Part shown: piece after piece, positions 9,774-23,742 of the stretch
Layout of the letters: each line of letters starts with the position of its first letter
Numbering within the stretch: the first letter of the stretch is position 1
Assembly: GCA_947685225.1 (NCBI GenBank)
Contig: CANTUV010000026.1
Location: forward strand, 59,047,501-59,111,500
Direction of reading: 5' to 3'
DNA length: 64,000 nt
From: Garcia nutans
Lineage: Eukaryota; Streptophyta; Magnoliopsida; Malpighiales; Euphorbiaceae
Made by a program: the position numbers and the translations under genes
Notes under the pieces: generated by a model
What the model saw: the letters and a program-made list of their open reading frames with translations, nothing else
Databases searched by the model: none
Told to the model about the DNA's origin: nothing

Positions 9774-12666
9774 CAATATTAACTATTTTTATTTTTTTAT
9801 TTTTTAGGATTTTTCAAGAACATTAGGAATTATATATATTGTAATTACTTCTAATTATATATGCAAATTGCAAATTTCAAAAAAAAATAAATATATATAT
9901 ATATATGCAAATTGCATGAACACAAAGTAATAAATAATATCATTTTCTTCTATTCTTTTTCCAGTTTCTGTGCATATGATTACTGACATATGTATATAAA
10001 TAGCACTATAGTGTGGGGCAAATGGACGATAGGTAATTGAAAATTTTTCTTGTGGTCCTATCGTGTAGTTTAGTTATTACAGATTAATCTGAATTTTCAT
10101 CTGACAGATACGATAAAATGTTTCTTTCTCAAAATTTAAAAGTATTTGAGTTTAAATTGAGATTTTTAATTAAAAAAAAAAAGAGACTCTGACCATTCTA
10201 TCTTACTCGTTGAGAATGATAAATTAAAATTTTCTGCAATGTACTTGGCAATTAAATGTTAATTGTCCTTATTGTTCTGTTGAGTGTGGAGCTTTTAGTA
10301 TATTTTTTTGCTATATTCTAATCAAAATCAAAAAGCAAGATAAGTACTTGTGGTAGTATTTCTTTATTCTTATAACTTTGCTTATTTCATTTGAATAACA
10401 GCAATAATAATAATAATATAAGGCAAAATCTCTTTTTGTATTTTTTTTCTCCTTCTCTTCCTTTATTTTGGGTGCATGAAGCTCATCTCTTTTTATAGTT
10501 ATTCAATAACACACTTGAATTATTGAAAGCTTTAACAGTTTCCTGCTTTCCTTTTTTCACAGAAATGATTTTCTATTAGTGTAATAGTATGTGGGTGAAA
10601 GAGAGTTGGGTTGGAATATTTTTTCCACTACAAAACAAACATATAAAACAGATGGAAAGACAGTGAATCTATAATTTTACTACTTGGAATCTTCTAAATA
10701 TCCTCTAAAGTATATCCTATAAATATTAGTTAAATACATAAATTTAAGTAGTTGAGTTTTTTTTGGGAGAATTTAAAAATGGGGGACCCTAAAAATATTA
10801 ATTAAATTTAAATAATTGAGTTTTTTTAAAGTTATTTATATATAAATAGAAAAAATAAAATATAAATTTATTATTCAAAAAAATATAAATTCAGATAGAT
10901 AGTAATTTTTTATATTTAATTATAGTAAGCATTGGCAATAGGTTAATATATCCTTATTTCAGTCAACAAGAAACATCCTGCATTCACTTAGCTGCAATAG
11001 AAGGTTTTGCCATACTTATTGGAAAGGGCTTTGCAAGGCCATTTTCATTCATTTTTTTACCTTTACGCCAAAAAAAAGGAAAGAAAGTGGCTTTGCAAGG
11101 TCATTTTCATTGATTTAGCTGTAAATGTTGCTATTTTATTAGTTATAGAGAATTTTTACAGTGTCAACATGTGAATCTCTCTTGTCATGATGTTAAAAAG
11201 TTAAAATTGGATCCTAAAGCTCTCAAAACTTCATAATTTGAAATAAATAAATAAATAAATGAATAAACTCTTTCCATACATGTCATGTAAGCAAAAGCTG
11301 TAAATTGAATTGTAATTTTTCTGAAACTATTTATTTGCTTGATTTAAGTTTTTTTAAATATTAAAAAAATAAAATTTAATTCTGAATCTATTGCCCAATA
11401 AATGAGCTTGCTGCTTGGTTACGCTTCAGCGGATCATCTATTATATTTAATTATTAAAAAAAAGAGAATAAAAATATAAAAATATGTATAATAGGAAAAT
11501 TATTAGTACTCCAAACTGAAGCAAACAAATATTAATTAAAAAAAAGATTTACTAAACAATGCATTAAACATATTACATAATTGATAGTCCATTTTAAAAA
11601 TTCTCAATCATAAACTTTATTCTCTTTTTTTTTATTCTGTTGTTATAAAGACAAGCCAATCCCCACCAGCAGCCCATCAACTTTCTGCATTGGGATTCTG
11701 CCATGAACATTTTTACCATTTCATGGGGCTATAATTGTTTTCTATGCACAAATCATTTTGATTTGATGCCGCACATAATCTATTTATCCATATAATAATA
11801 ATTCTATCACATTCTTTGTTTTAATTTTGGTTTTCATTTGATCTTCTGAATTATCATAATAATAATAATAATAATATAGATCGACCCATATGATCTTTCA
11901 ACTTTTAAAACAATATCAGTGATGCAGAGAAAGCTTTGTATATATTTATCAGCTCTTCTAAAGCTGTTTCCATGACAGCCTTCTCTGCCAGCTTCTACTA
12001 CTTCACCTTCATCATGAAGCTTTTTATAGATTTTCTTTAAGCTTTTCTCTCAGTTCAAAATCTTTGATTCTTAGTATATTCATATAAATATAAAAAAAAA
12101 AACTCTGCATGCATCAGAATTCTTAAAACATATAAAAACAATATTATAGTTTCATATTGGACCTTACAAGCTAATGCAAAATGAAAGATGGGAAATAAAA
12201 TATCAGATAGAAAGGAAACATATTGGTGTGAAGACTGACAGATTTGAAAGGTTCAATTGCTGTAAAGTTTGATTCATGACCCATTTGATCTGTATTTATT
12301 ATACAAATACATATATATACAGTCCAAGATTATTAGAATAAATATTTTTATTATAAAGTTTCAATTGACCAAGATATTATGTATTATTAGATATGCATGT
12401 CTCTAATTAATAACCCCCAAAAAATAAAATAAAGGCGAAAAGAGTTGTAAACAGAACCTCCAAATTAGACCAATAACAGAACAAAAGCTAAAACTAATTA
12501 GATCAAATTGGAGAGACATTTTAGTTGAAATGAGCCATTCAAAATCCATCCTAAAAATCAAGAAATGCCCACATATAGTAATATATGAAGGCAAAATTTA
12601 AAACAAAAAAGAAAAAGAAAACAATTACAAGATTAATTAAAATTAAAACTTAATTAAATTTAACCA
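9774..12666. other. Intergenic AT-rich DNA
   Basis: No coding region can be supported. There are simple repeats ((AT)n near 9893-9906, (AAT)n at 10409-10420 and 11857-11875) and the words TTGAGTTTTTTT plus flanking AAATTTAA repeated at about 10740 and 10805. A 40-base stretch containing TTTGCAAGG and TTTTCATT is repeated at about 11030 and 11090. The short minus-strand frame at 12403-12594 has no recognisable content. Confidence 0.5.
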
Positions 12667-13879
12667 TCACTTGATCATAGAACATGACTCTTCTTGAATC
12701 CTACCTAGCATCTCATAAACAGCTGTAGCTATCTCATCCACTGAAGTCAGTTTACAATCATCTTCTACCTGCATTCAGAAATCATATTATATAAATTAAA
12801 TTAATTTCTGGGTTTTGATTGTTTTTAAAGAAAAATTAATTAACTAACCTTAGCACTGAGAGAATATAGCACAATTTGGTCAATTGTTGTGACATTTAGG
12901 TGAAGAATAGTGAGTCTCATAGTATGCAACCCAGAAACAACTTTAAGTAACTGTTTTGGTCTTCTTCTTGATCTTATTTTGAGGTTGGCATGACTTTCCA
13001 CCATTGTTACTTCTATATCAGCTATACTTAACTCAATTACACTCATTGTTTCATTCATAGTTTTTACTGAGTTTTCGCCTACACTCGAACTCGTTGAGTA
13101 CTGTGGGAATGTGAAGAACTCAGAGAAAAGCAAATCAGAGAAAACTGCAGCTTCACCATCAGATTTTTCTTTTACTTGTTTCTGACCACCAAGAAATTGC
13201 AGTCGCTGCTCAAGCTCCTTCACAAAATTAATGGCACCTCCTATAATAGACGCTTGGTCCCCCTAATAATTAAAATAAAAGTTTAGCGACAATCAACTGT
13301 GAAATTTTTTTATCAAGAACACAAAAATAATTATAATTTTACCCTTTGAACATAGGAATCAGGCATTAAAGATCGAAGAACAGAGAGATACTCATTCATT
13401 TGTTTTCTTCTATTGCGCTCAACAGCAATGTGCGTCATTCTCTGATTTTCAATCTCTTCTTTGTTTTTTCTACTCCTGGATCGACGCCTCTTAGCTCTAG
13501 CAGCAGCAGCAGCAGCAGCAGGAGGAGGCATAGTTGATGATGAAGTGTCTAATAGCATGACATTGTTAGTATTATTACCATCTGGGCATGGGTTAATTTG
13601 AAGCATTTCACTGAAATTAGGCACCATGGAAGGTGATGAAGAAGGGTTGTTATTGTTATTCCAATCACCATGGAGGAAATTATTATTATTTTCTGTTTGG
13701 TTCTTCAGAAAATCTTCAAAAGAGGAACCACCAGCAGCAGCAGTAACTTTATCTTGATCATGATCATTATTTTCTATGTGGGAAAATTCATAGCTCCAAT
13801 TCCCTCCAAGCAAATTGTAGAATTCTTTAGTAGAGTGACTGAAGATGTCTTGCTGATAGACCACAGCTTCTAGTGCCAT
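12667..13879 (-). CDS. bHLH transcription factor, subgroup Ia (bHLH94/96-like)
   Basis: Three exons (13879-13343, 13262-12849, 12768-12667) encode about 350 residues. The start MALEAVVYQQDIFS matches the typical opening of the Arabidopsis bHLH94/96/71 group, which is related to SPCH, MUTE and FAMA. The basic region (about 148-162) has the H-E-R pattern (H150, E154, R158) for E-box binding. Helix-loop-helix continues through LRSLMPDSYVQR|GDQASI to AINFVKELEQRLQ. The exon junction at YVQR|GDQAS is a conserved intron position of this family. The C-terminal ACT-like dimerisation region is present (IEVTMVESHANLKI, LHLNVTT). There are Asn-rich stretches (64-78) and an Ala run (121-127) in the N-terminal part. 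The likely role is nuclear DNA binding in development. All exons are open with clean GT-AG introns, so I take it as functional. Confidence 0.93.
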
Positions 13880-14116
13880 TTTTTTTTCTTCCTCTTTTTT
13901 TTTTCTACTCACTTTCTGTCTTAAATTTTCTTTTCTTTCTCTGATTTTCTCTATTAGAAAACTGTTTCTTCTTCTTTTTCTTCTTCTTCTTCCTCTTCTT
14001 CTTTCTCTTATTCAAATGCAATACAAAGCAGAGTATATGAAAATCACCCCCAAAAAGAGAGGGTTTTAATGGCTTTTTGGACCTTGTTACTATTGCTAAA
14101 TCTACAGGATAAATTG

Positions 14117-14122
14117 CACGTG
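14117..14122. promoter_or_regulatory. G-box CACGTG upstream of the bHLH gene
   Basis: A perfect CACGTG lies 238 bases upstream of the bHLH start codon, between the GA-rich leader and the Stowaway element. bHLH and bZIP proteins bind this word. Whether it is used is not known. Confidence 0.45.
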
Positions 14123-14153
14123 AAATAGTATTCATTTTTTTCGTAATTTTATA

Positions 14154-14400
14154 CTCACCCCATATCATTTAGATAGGAAAAATTTCTTTTTTTGGTGTAT
14201 CTTTTATATAGAAAATATGCTATTTTAGGTAAATTTTGGGGAATGGAATGAGACAAAATACCATTTATACCCTTACCTTAAAAGTTTAATGTAAGGAATA
14301 TTTTTTTTAGGGGTATTTAAGTAAATAGAGATGGAAAAAGTAAAATTTTCTTAATTTTTATGTCCATTTTACTTTTTCTATGTAAATGATACGGAGGGAG
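14154..14400. mobile_element. Stowaway-type MITE
   Basis: The right end reads ATACGGAGGGAG followed by TA, so inward on the minus strand it starts CTCCCTCCGTATCATTTA, the classic Stowaway terminus. The left end CTCACCCCATATCATTTAGA is the matching, slightly diverged inverted repeat. The flanks are TA on both sides (14152-14153 and 14401-14402), the target duplication of Tc1/mariner-type elements. At 247 bp with no coding capacity, it depends on a transposase made elsewhere. It lies in the upstream region of the bHLH gene. Confidence 0.88.
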
Positions 14401-14402
14401 TA

Positions 14403-15030
14403 TATTTTTTCATTACATTATATATATGCATATTACTCAATCGTTTCAAATTAAAAGATACACTTTTATCTCAAAATAATTAAAATTTTTTGTTTTTATT
14501 AAAAATTAAATTTTTTATATATTTTTGAATTATATTCTCACTTAAACATGAGATATATTTAACTAAGAAAGCGTATCTATAAATTTAGAACATAACGTAT
14601 AGTTATTTCTTATATTATTATAATTTTCTTTATTTAGAATTTATATATATGAAGAGGTTTGCTCCAGCACTGCCTAGCATCAGTAATTTCTAATACAATT
14701 TTTGATTAATAGAATTTAAAAAAAAAAAAAGAAACTGCCATTAATTGACTGAAAATGATGCTTAAAAAATAAAAATAAAAAACAACTCAATTGAGACAAA
14801 ATTTGATAAGCACACCATTCATGTTCCCTTTGATATATTTATATATATATATATAATTTTCATAATGTTTTTTTTATTTGTTAATTTCCTATGTTTAATT
14901 TGCAATCCCACTGATGAAATTGACAACTCAGAACATATATAGATATAGTGGGTGCATTGTATATGTATTTCAAGTGATGCTCAAGCTCATCAATGACATT
15001 CTGGCAAACTATGAATAAAATAAAATTTTT
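14403..15030. other. Intergenic AT-rich DNA
   Basis: No gene. The text at 14430-14620 (TTTCAAATTAAAAGATACAC onward) looks like a decayed repeat but I cannot place its ends. Confidence 0.4.
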
Positions 15031-15582
15031 AAATATATATAATACAATCTTTGAATCTGTGTATGCCTTTGAAATTTATAAATAATACAAGTTTCATTTG
15101 TATATATATATATATATATTCAAAATTATATTACACCTATATTTAATTTATCGTTTTAATTGAATTAAAAATATAAATATAATTCTCTTTAGAAGGAAAA
15201 GTTTAATAAATGGGATGAAATTAATTTATTTATACAGTAAGAATTTCATACCTTTAAAATTTAATTTTTATACTAATAAGTGATTGGTGTGAGTAATTTG
15301 ATACTTTCGTTCCTTAAATAAGAGATCGAGTATTCAATTTTTATAAATAAAATTATTATTTGTTGGGAGTATTTTACTCTTTAATAGGTAAACTCAATAA
15401 GAAGAGAATTAGTTCCTATCAAAATGAGTTTAGGAATAACTGTAATTATAAAAAAAATAATTCTTATAAAAATAAAATAAAAGAGTACGTACAATGAAAA
15501 ATTAAAAATTAAAAATATATATAATACAATCTTTGAATCTGTGTATGCCTTTGAAATTTATAAATAATACAAGTTTCATTTG

Positions 15583-15613
<31 letters not shown>

Positions 15614-15987
15614 AATTATATTACACCTATATTAAATTTGTCGTTTTAATTGAATTAAAAATATAAATATAATTCTCTTGAGAAGGAAAAGTTTAATAAA
15701 TGGGATGAAATTAATTTATTTATATAGTAAGAATGTCGTGCCTTTAAAATTTGATTTTTATATTAATAAATGATTGGTGTGAGTGGTTTAATACTCTCGA
15801 TCCTTAAATAAAAAATAAGTGTTCAATTTTTATAAATAAAATTATTATTTACTAGGAGTATTTTACTCTTTAATAGACATACTCAATAAGAAGAGAATTA
15901 GTTCTGATGGGAGTTTAGAAATAACTGTAATTATAAAAAAATAATTCTTATAAAAATAAAATAAAAGAGTACGTGCAATGAAAAATG
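15031..15987 (+). repeat. Direct tandem duplication, two units of about 475-480 bp
   Basis: Unit 1 (15031-15505) and unit 2 (15513-15987) share nearly all words, for example CTTTGAATCTGTGTATGCCT, TTAATAAATGGGATGAAATT and TTTTACTCTTTAATAG, with scattered substitutions and a longer (AT)n in unit 2. Each unit holds a tRNA-like core: GATTGGTGTGAGT (A-box-like) and, about 35 bases on, GAGTATTCAATTTTT or AAGTGTTCAATTTTT (degenerate B-box-like). The core may be an old SINE later duplicated with its flanks. Confidence 0.8.
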
Positions 15988-18900
15988 ATGCTTGAAAAAG
16001 AAAGAAAGGACAGTACAATTATGTTGATAATTATTGTTGAATTCCTCGTCTAAATTTACTTTTTGAGGAAAAAAACATTATTTTACATCTAATTCAATTG
16101 TGTAACAGTGCAAGTTTACTCTTAATAGCAATGAGTGAATTATCAGTCTATAATTAATTAATTATATATTTGCAGCTTTTAAATAATACTATTTAAATAA
16201 TAATTTTTATTTTTATTAAAATTATTTATAATCAATTTTTTTAAACAATTAATAAAAAAAATACACATTACAAAATTATTATATAAATTTTAATATAATA
16301 TAATAAAATAAATTTTAATAAAAAAATTAATATTTATTATTATTTTTATATATAAATTATTATTTTAAAATTGAGCCGAATAAAATTATGTGTAATAAAT
16401 TTTTTTTTTACAAAATTTAATATATTTATATATTTAAATTTTAAAAAAATTATTTTTAAAGTAGAATAATTTTTACCCGTTGGACTATTATATGTTGATA
16501 TTTAACAAAGGTTGATATGATGCTGTTAATATTTTTTATTTATATTATTATTATTTAGCAGTAAAATAAATTTTATTGTTCTGTACATATGAAAATATAA
16601 ATAAAACAATAGTCTTATACTCTCCAATTAAGCGCGTAAAGAACAACAGAAAAACAAAAGCCAAGAAAATAGAAAATATTAATTGCACGCGCAAAAAACA
16701 AGAAAATAAGAATATGAAATATAATTTATACGGTGAAAGAGAAAGAAGAAGAGGAGAGACTTAATTTGGGGGCATGTGTTCGTCATTTGGTAATAATATT
16801 TGATCGAAATTTGCGAAAAATAAAAATGTCTGTCAATTCAGAGATTCTTACAGTTCATGGACTTGTCAGAAACGAAACCAATAATTAAAATAAATAAATA
16901 AATAAAAATTTCAAACAGTTGGAAAAACAAAAGAAAGTTGTATTGCTTTTGGTTTGTCAGAGAAATTCATTGAGAATCCATATGTCGCACAGACACAATC
17001 CATTTCTATACCAAAAGATAAAATGTGTATAATTTTGAAATCCCATCCCCTCCGTTTCTCTTGTCTCCTTTAAAAACTGTTCTTGGACTGTCATCGGCTT
17101 CTTAGCCTGTGGCAATCTTTAGCTTTTTGTTCTTATTTTATGTAGTTTTAGTTTTGGATTTACTTTTAGCTTTTAGTAGATTTAGTCTTAATTTTTTTAG
17201 TTTTCTTTCTCTTTTTATGTTTTGGAGCTTTACACAAAAATATAAGATAAATTGAAAAAAAAAATTTAATTTATCATATTTTTAAAATATATTTAAATAT
17301 ATAAAAATTTATTATTAATTTATGAAAATACTGAATTTTTATTAGTTTATTACGAGGTTATTATATATTTATTATGAGTTTATAAATTTTATTTTATTTA
17401 TTATTAATTTATTATAAGTTTATAATAAAATAAATAAAATATTTATGATAAAAAAATAAAATTTTATAATAAATGATGGAGAGTGTTATTTTTCATTCCT
17501 CTTTTGGCCTTTTTTGCAAAGGTTTCAGCTTGGTTTCAATGGGATTATTTGAAAAAAAATATTAAACTTGTTTTTGTTTTTGATGAAATCTCGTTCTTTT
17601 CTTTCTTAAGCCACAATAGCAAGATGAATAAACTCTTTATTATATGCAAAGTTGCTAGTAGCATATCAATATCAGCTCAGTTTCCTATGACTTTAAGATT
17701 GCGATTCTCTCTACATATTTTTAAGTAATTAATGAAAGATTTCATGAGAAAGGTATATATTTCATTCTTTTTTTTTATTTATTTGAAAACCAGTGGATCC
17801 TTAGCCACCGATATAGATCGTCCGATGATGTCTACAACTGCAGTCATGTTGTTAAGCAGATTTATTAATCTCTATATATGGTTTGGCCATTTTCTTATTC
17901 TTTATCTGAATTTGTTCATTAATTTCTACTATTTGGTCATTTTCTTATTCTTTATCTGATCTTTTCTTAGATGGTGAGAGATTTATCTTGGTTGCATGGA
18001 CTATTGAGTGTAACTTGTTCTGCTTCTTCTTTTCCATGCTCCATATTGTGATGGTTGTAGTAGTTGTAGGCTGTTGTAAGCTTCTTTTGATGTGTGTTTA
18101 TGATACGTACATGCATGATTCCTCCAAATCCATAAGACTCTATGTAATATTTGTTTATTTTAATGAATCAAGCTTTTTCTGATAAATATATATATATATA
18201 TATAATTTTCAATATTTTATATTTTAATATTTCGATTTTTTTTCTCAATTCAATCCTTAACAAGTTTTAGAAATATTTTTAAATGAGTTATTTCAATATA
18301 ATAGCAAGCTTTGATGAATATTTGTAAATAAATTATCGCACTTTAATAAAATGAATTATTTCAATCACATCAGAAATAATAATAAATATAAATATTTAAA
18401 TGATAAGAAAAAAGGTAAAATATTAAAAATTTTAGACATCAATAATATGTATAAACCAAAAACACGAGCACACACAATTGATAGTCAACTCTCCCAATCC
18501 GTAATTAATCAACTATCCATATCAAATTGAGAATTATATTTAGATATTTCCTTTGAAATATAGAACAAAACGGCATTTATTTTTACCACCCAATTAATAT
18601 TATTTATCTAAGTTAAACTAATTAATCAAAAGATTATTAAGATATAGACCCAACTGGCTCTACTTTGAATAAATAAAAAATATGGTTGTTTAAGAGATTC
18701 GATGACTATGATCAAGTCTTCAGTAATATTTATAAATTAAAGAGTTTCACATTGACCCCATTTTCCTTTTTTTTTTTTTTTGTATTTTTCTAAAGATTTT
18801 TGTACCTCCTTGTCGAAGACGAGACTACTCTAATTAATTAATCAATCATTATTGACTATTATTAGACTTAATTATTCAATCTGTATTTACTAATGACATG

Positions 18901-21378
18901 TAATTGAGATTAATTAATCACACATCGACAAAGGGGTAAGGAGGAACCATTAATCTAATTATAATTAATTAAGTTTATTTAGGAGAATATTAATTAGCTA
19001 GGTTATATTTATAAATGATTAATTGATTGTCTTTTTATTGGCATACAGTGATATACAAGTCCCTATTTTTTTTTTAAAAAAAAGACAAAAAATATAATTT
19101 ATATATAATGAAGAAAGAAAACAAGGAACATGACTATTGAGTAGACTCTTGATTATGATTTATAAAAAATTTGGTCGATAACCCTGCAGGCAATCTCCTA
19201 TTGTAGCCACGAAAACCTTTCCAATCCATACCCATTTGCTTCCCAATCATGTGTTCATGTTGCTACTATTTTTAGTTTATTATGCTTACCAAGCTGGAAT
19301 ATATATACATATATGTATATATATACATATATTTTGATTCTTTTTAATATATATTTGGAATGTTGATTTAGATTAAATTCTTTTTAATATAGATTTAAAA
19401 TCTTGATTTGAATTAAATTCTGTTTAATATAGAATGGGAAATATCATGGCCTATAAAAATAAGTTGTTAAAATTGAAAATTTTTCATTTCTATATTAGTT
19501 TGATTATTTATTTATATTCTTTAATTATGGAATTTTTTTACATCTAATTCATTTCACTTAATTTATAAGATAATTTAATATAAAAAATTACGACTTCTTT
19601 CAAAAGTAATTTAACTACGTCACATCTAATAAAAAAAATATGAGAAAAATGAATGAAGTCAATTAAATATATTTTTCTCGATATTTATTTTGAATTCAAA
19701 GTCAATGACTAATTAATAAATACGTATCTATGATATTATTAATTAATTAAAGTCATGATCTCTATCAAGTAGCAAACCAATTAATTAACCTCAAATATAG
19801 GGTTTTGGTGAGGTTTAATTAAAATTAAGTTGAAATGCAAAGGATAGATAGCACAACATAGAGGGAGTCGGTAAGGATAATTAAAGCAAATGGGGGCCAA
19901 TGAACCACCAAACCAATGCCAAAACAGAAAGATTTATAGATAGGTTTTGATTTTTTAGAAGAAGAAATGAAATAATTAAGATGAAAATTCTCCATAAGAG
20001 TAGCTGAAGAGGGGGGGTGTTACCGGCAACTTTGTCAGTATCAGTACAACCTGCGAAACAAAACAAACATATTTCAAAGGTTTTAGATTTTGTTGTTGAT
20101 CATCATTAATATTATTCAATTCCTTTCTAATTGGTCTATTTTTTATTTTATTTTGTCCCTTCCTAAAATCCTCTTGTTTTTGCAGCTCATGTATCACAGC
20201 TAGATTATTCATGGCTTTCCTTCAATTATTATTGTTTAAATTTAAGAAAATATAGCACTTTTTTTCATCTATATTTACATCAAATTATAATACGTTTAAT
20301 ATTTTAATTAATATATACTATAATTATATTTAATGTTATTTATTAAAAATATTTAATAAATATATCTCATGCTCAAATAATGTTGTAATAAAAATATGTA
20401 AATTTGTATTTTTAATAAAAATAATTAATATAAATCGTACTTGTAATTCAAAGCAGAGAGTATTCTTTTTTAACTCTAAATATTGAAGTCATAACAACAC
20501 TCTTAGCCATTTAATTAATTCTTTTGAATTTCAAGATTTTTTTTCATAAATTTTAACCATTAATATTGAGATATATGTCTATATATATATATATATATAC
20601 CTAATTAAAATTATCTATATATATATATTGATTAATCATTGATATTGGTGACAAATTCACGTGTAATTAATAAATTATAATTAATGACTAAATTAAGTCA
20701 AGATATATATGATATTAATAATTTGAAAAGTTGGATTCCAATATTTTTTGAGAAAGTGTACAAGTTAGCTAGGGCAATGTGTGCCAGAAACATTGGATTT
20801 TCAGGCTTTTTTTTCTTCCTTCTTCTCTAATAAAAAATCAAGAAGGGCAAGTAGGGAAGGTATATAGCTAGGTTATTTTATACTCATAGTTAGCATACCA
20901 ATAGACTCAAAATTAGGGTGAAGATTTTATGATTAATTTGGAACAATGTGATATAATTCATATTCAACTTTAAATAGTGTACGAGGGATTGAAGCTTGTT
21001 AAAAACTTTAACATATAAAAACTTATTATTGAATGCAATAATAAATGTGTTATTGAGATGATTGGTCTCTAAAAGAATCGAGTAAAATTTTTGAGGAATT
21101 TTAATTCTGTCATATGTATCGAGAAACTAATTTTATAGCTAACTGTCTATCCAATCAAGTGAAAAATTTTGTGATTGGTACTATATTTTAGTGCATCCTT
21201 CTATTAATCTCTAATTTTGGTTTTTTCATACTGAGTGTAGAGTTTCGTACTTTCGATATGCTTTGTTTTATGAGTTTATTTGCCTTTTCATAACAAAAAA
21301 AAATTAAAGTATAAATAATAATCGATCCAACTCCCAACTTTTATACATTGGCAAATAATAACCATCCCAATATGCAAT
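15988..21378. other. Gene desert, AT-rich
   Basis: I see no gene. The short open frames at 16576-16764, 17483-18182 and 19881-20212 have no family features and biased AT-rich composition. A near-perfect 53-bp-spaced direct repeat of GGCCATTTTCTTATTCTTTA lies at about 17885 and 17935. A palindromic ATATACATATATGTATAT tract sits at about 19307-19330. Confidence 0.5.
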
Positions 21379-21985
21379 ATTATCTATTAAGATTTGGAAC
21401 GTGGAGTTTTTTAGACATATAAAAAATAAGAAAGGATAAGACTTAGAATAATCAATTCAAAATATCTAACACTAATTCTTGGACAATCATCATTCATCAT
21501 ATTTAAATTATTGATCTATTTGTTATTTTTTAATATTAGGTTATATTCTTAATATTCCTCTTCAAGTGATAACTGAGATAGTTGATATTTAAAATGTATA
21601 ATTTCAATACTCCTCCTAAATGATATAGTAATTTGAACAACCGATGAAAAAATTCACAATCGATCATATAACCAGGCTAAAATGAATATTGGACAACTAA
21701 TGAATCAACTGGGCTGGAATAAACATCGGACAACCAGTGAAAGATAATCGGGCCAGAATGGACATCAGACAACCAGTAAAACAACACAGCGAAATAACTG
21801 TTCTGATATTATATTAAGATTTAAAATTGAGAGTTTTTTAGATATGTGAGAAATGAGAAAGGATAGTCTTAAAACAATCAATCTAAAATGACTAGCATTA
21901 TATATATGAACAATAATTATTTACCATATTTAAATTATTAATGTATTTATTATTTTTTTAATATGAGATTATATATTCTTGATAT
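21379..21985 (+). repeat. Pair of diverged direct repeats flanking a three-copy minisatellite
   Basis: Unit A (21379-21560) and unit B (about 21801-21985) share ATTAAGATTT, GAGTTTTTTAGA, AAATGAGAAAGGATA-like words and TTTAAATTATT in the same order and direction. Between them, 21672-21786 carries three degenerate units of 37-40 bp built on a GGCTxxAAT...GGACAACCAGTxAA theme. The arrangement resembles two small LTRs around a short non-coding interior, but no primer-binding site or coding region is visible. Confidence 0.55.
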
Positions 21986-23647
21986 TATACATATACATAT
22001 TCTAATAATCTTCTTATTTATATATATATATATATTGTTATATTAATATAATAAAATGAAGAAGTGTCACCACTACTGAACGAGCTGTAAATAAGAACAA
22101 ACTCAGGAAAATACAATGCATATGACTAACAAGACAAAGAAGGATCGAAAAAAGATATGTAAAATAATTCACAATTGCTGCGGCTCAGAGGTAAAATCAA
22201 CAATAGTTGCTTGGCTTTTCCTACAAGATCTAGTCAATACCTCAAATTAGAAAAAAATAACTAAATTATTAATTATGAACAAATTTAAAGTTTCTGCAAC
22301 AAACTTTTTCAAAATAAATTAAAAGCTCCTCTTTTTCCAATTCTAAATTGTCTCTTACTCACTATACGTAAATGAAAATGTGATTGATCCTCATAAAAAG
22401 CTGAAGTTTTGGTAGCAACTTTTTTTTAAATAGTTTATTTTTCTATTGCAACTTGTTATGATATATAGACAATGTATAGCTTGAATTTCCGAAAGTATGA
22501 AAATTCTATCTTTAACATTATTATTATTGTTTAAGACAAACACATAAATATAATAATGTAATAATATACATATAGAGAACATGAAAAATCCACTATATAT
22601 ATATATATATACCACCTGGTCTCAGCACTTTCCACTGTTATCCAATCTCTGCATTTCTTTCTTTCTGATTCATGAGTAAATCATCGTATGAAACTGAAAA
22701 AACAAAAAAAAAATTGAAAGGATCAATGGGAGAGTGACAAAGACCCATTACTTTTAATCCTTTTTATCATGTGAAAACACACCTTATAATAGTCGTGCTT
22801 GTGCATGGGGTCACTTGACATCTATAATATATTCTGTAAATCTGATCTCTTTCTTAATTTCTATATATAATCTATAATTTTTTTTTAAAAAAAAAAGTTA
22901 TGAGAAAGATATCTAGAGAGAGAGAGTAGCTTGTTTTGGACCAAAAAGAAAAGCATTTGAAAAAAATTACAAGGAAGAATTAAAAGATAGTTCCATTAAT
23001 TGAACCAGACCTTAATATGTAGCTGTCTCTACATATTATTTAGTAGAAACTAAATATCCACAATTAATATATTCATATTATTCAACAAGAAAAAATTCAT
23101 CTATAGACTATTGCTAAAGGCAAAACAACTTCCTTTTTCTTTTCTTTCTTTTTTCTTTTTCTTGCAAAAAGATGTTTTTATCCCAGCAAACCGGCAAAAT
23201 CATTGTCGTCTAAAAGCTAATTAATCAAATCCATTTATATATATTATCCTACCTAATACTCTAATCCTACCTCTACTTCAATAATATATATATATATATT
23301 ATTTATTCATATTTATATATTAGATTCGGGTCAAAAACTCATCTCCTTAGATGATTTTCCTTATGAGTATAGTGAAAAAATATATTAATGAGTCTTTCAC
23401 CGTTCTTTAATTCAAAATCTTACGAGATTAAATTTATGAGTCATTTTAATTTGATATATCTCACATTAAATTATCTCTAAATTTCTGATATGAAATTTCT
23501 TAATTTCACACTTGATATTCTAATGTTGTTGTTGTTGTTGTTGTTATGAGTCTGACAACAACAAAAAATGGTTTGTCCAAAATATAAATCCAATGAAATT
23601 GTTCTCGAGGTTTGAGAGGATGATAGAGATGCCCTCTTTTCTAAGGC

Positions 23648-23742
<95 letters not shown>

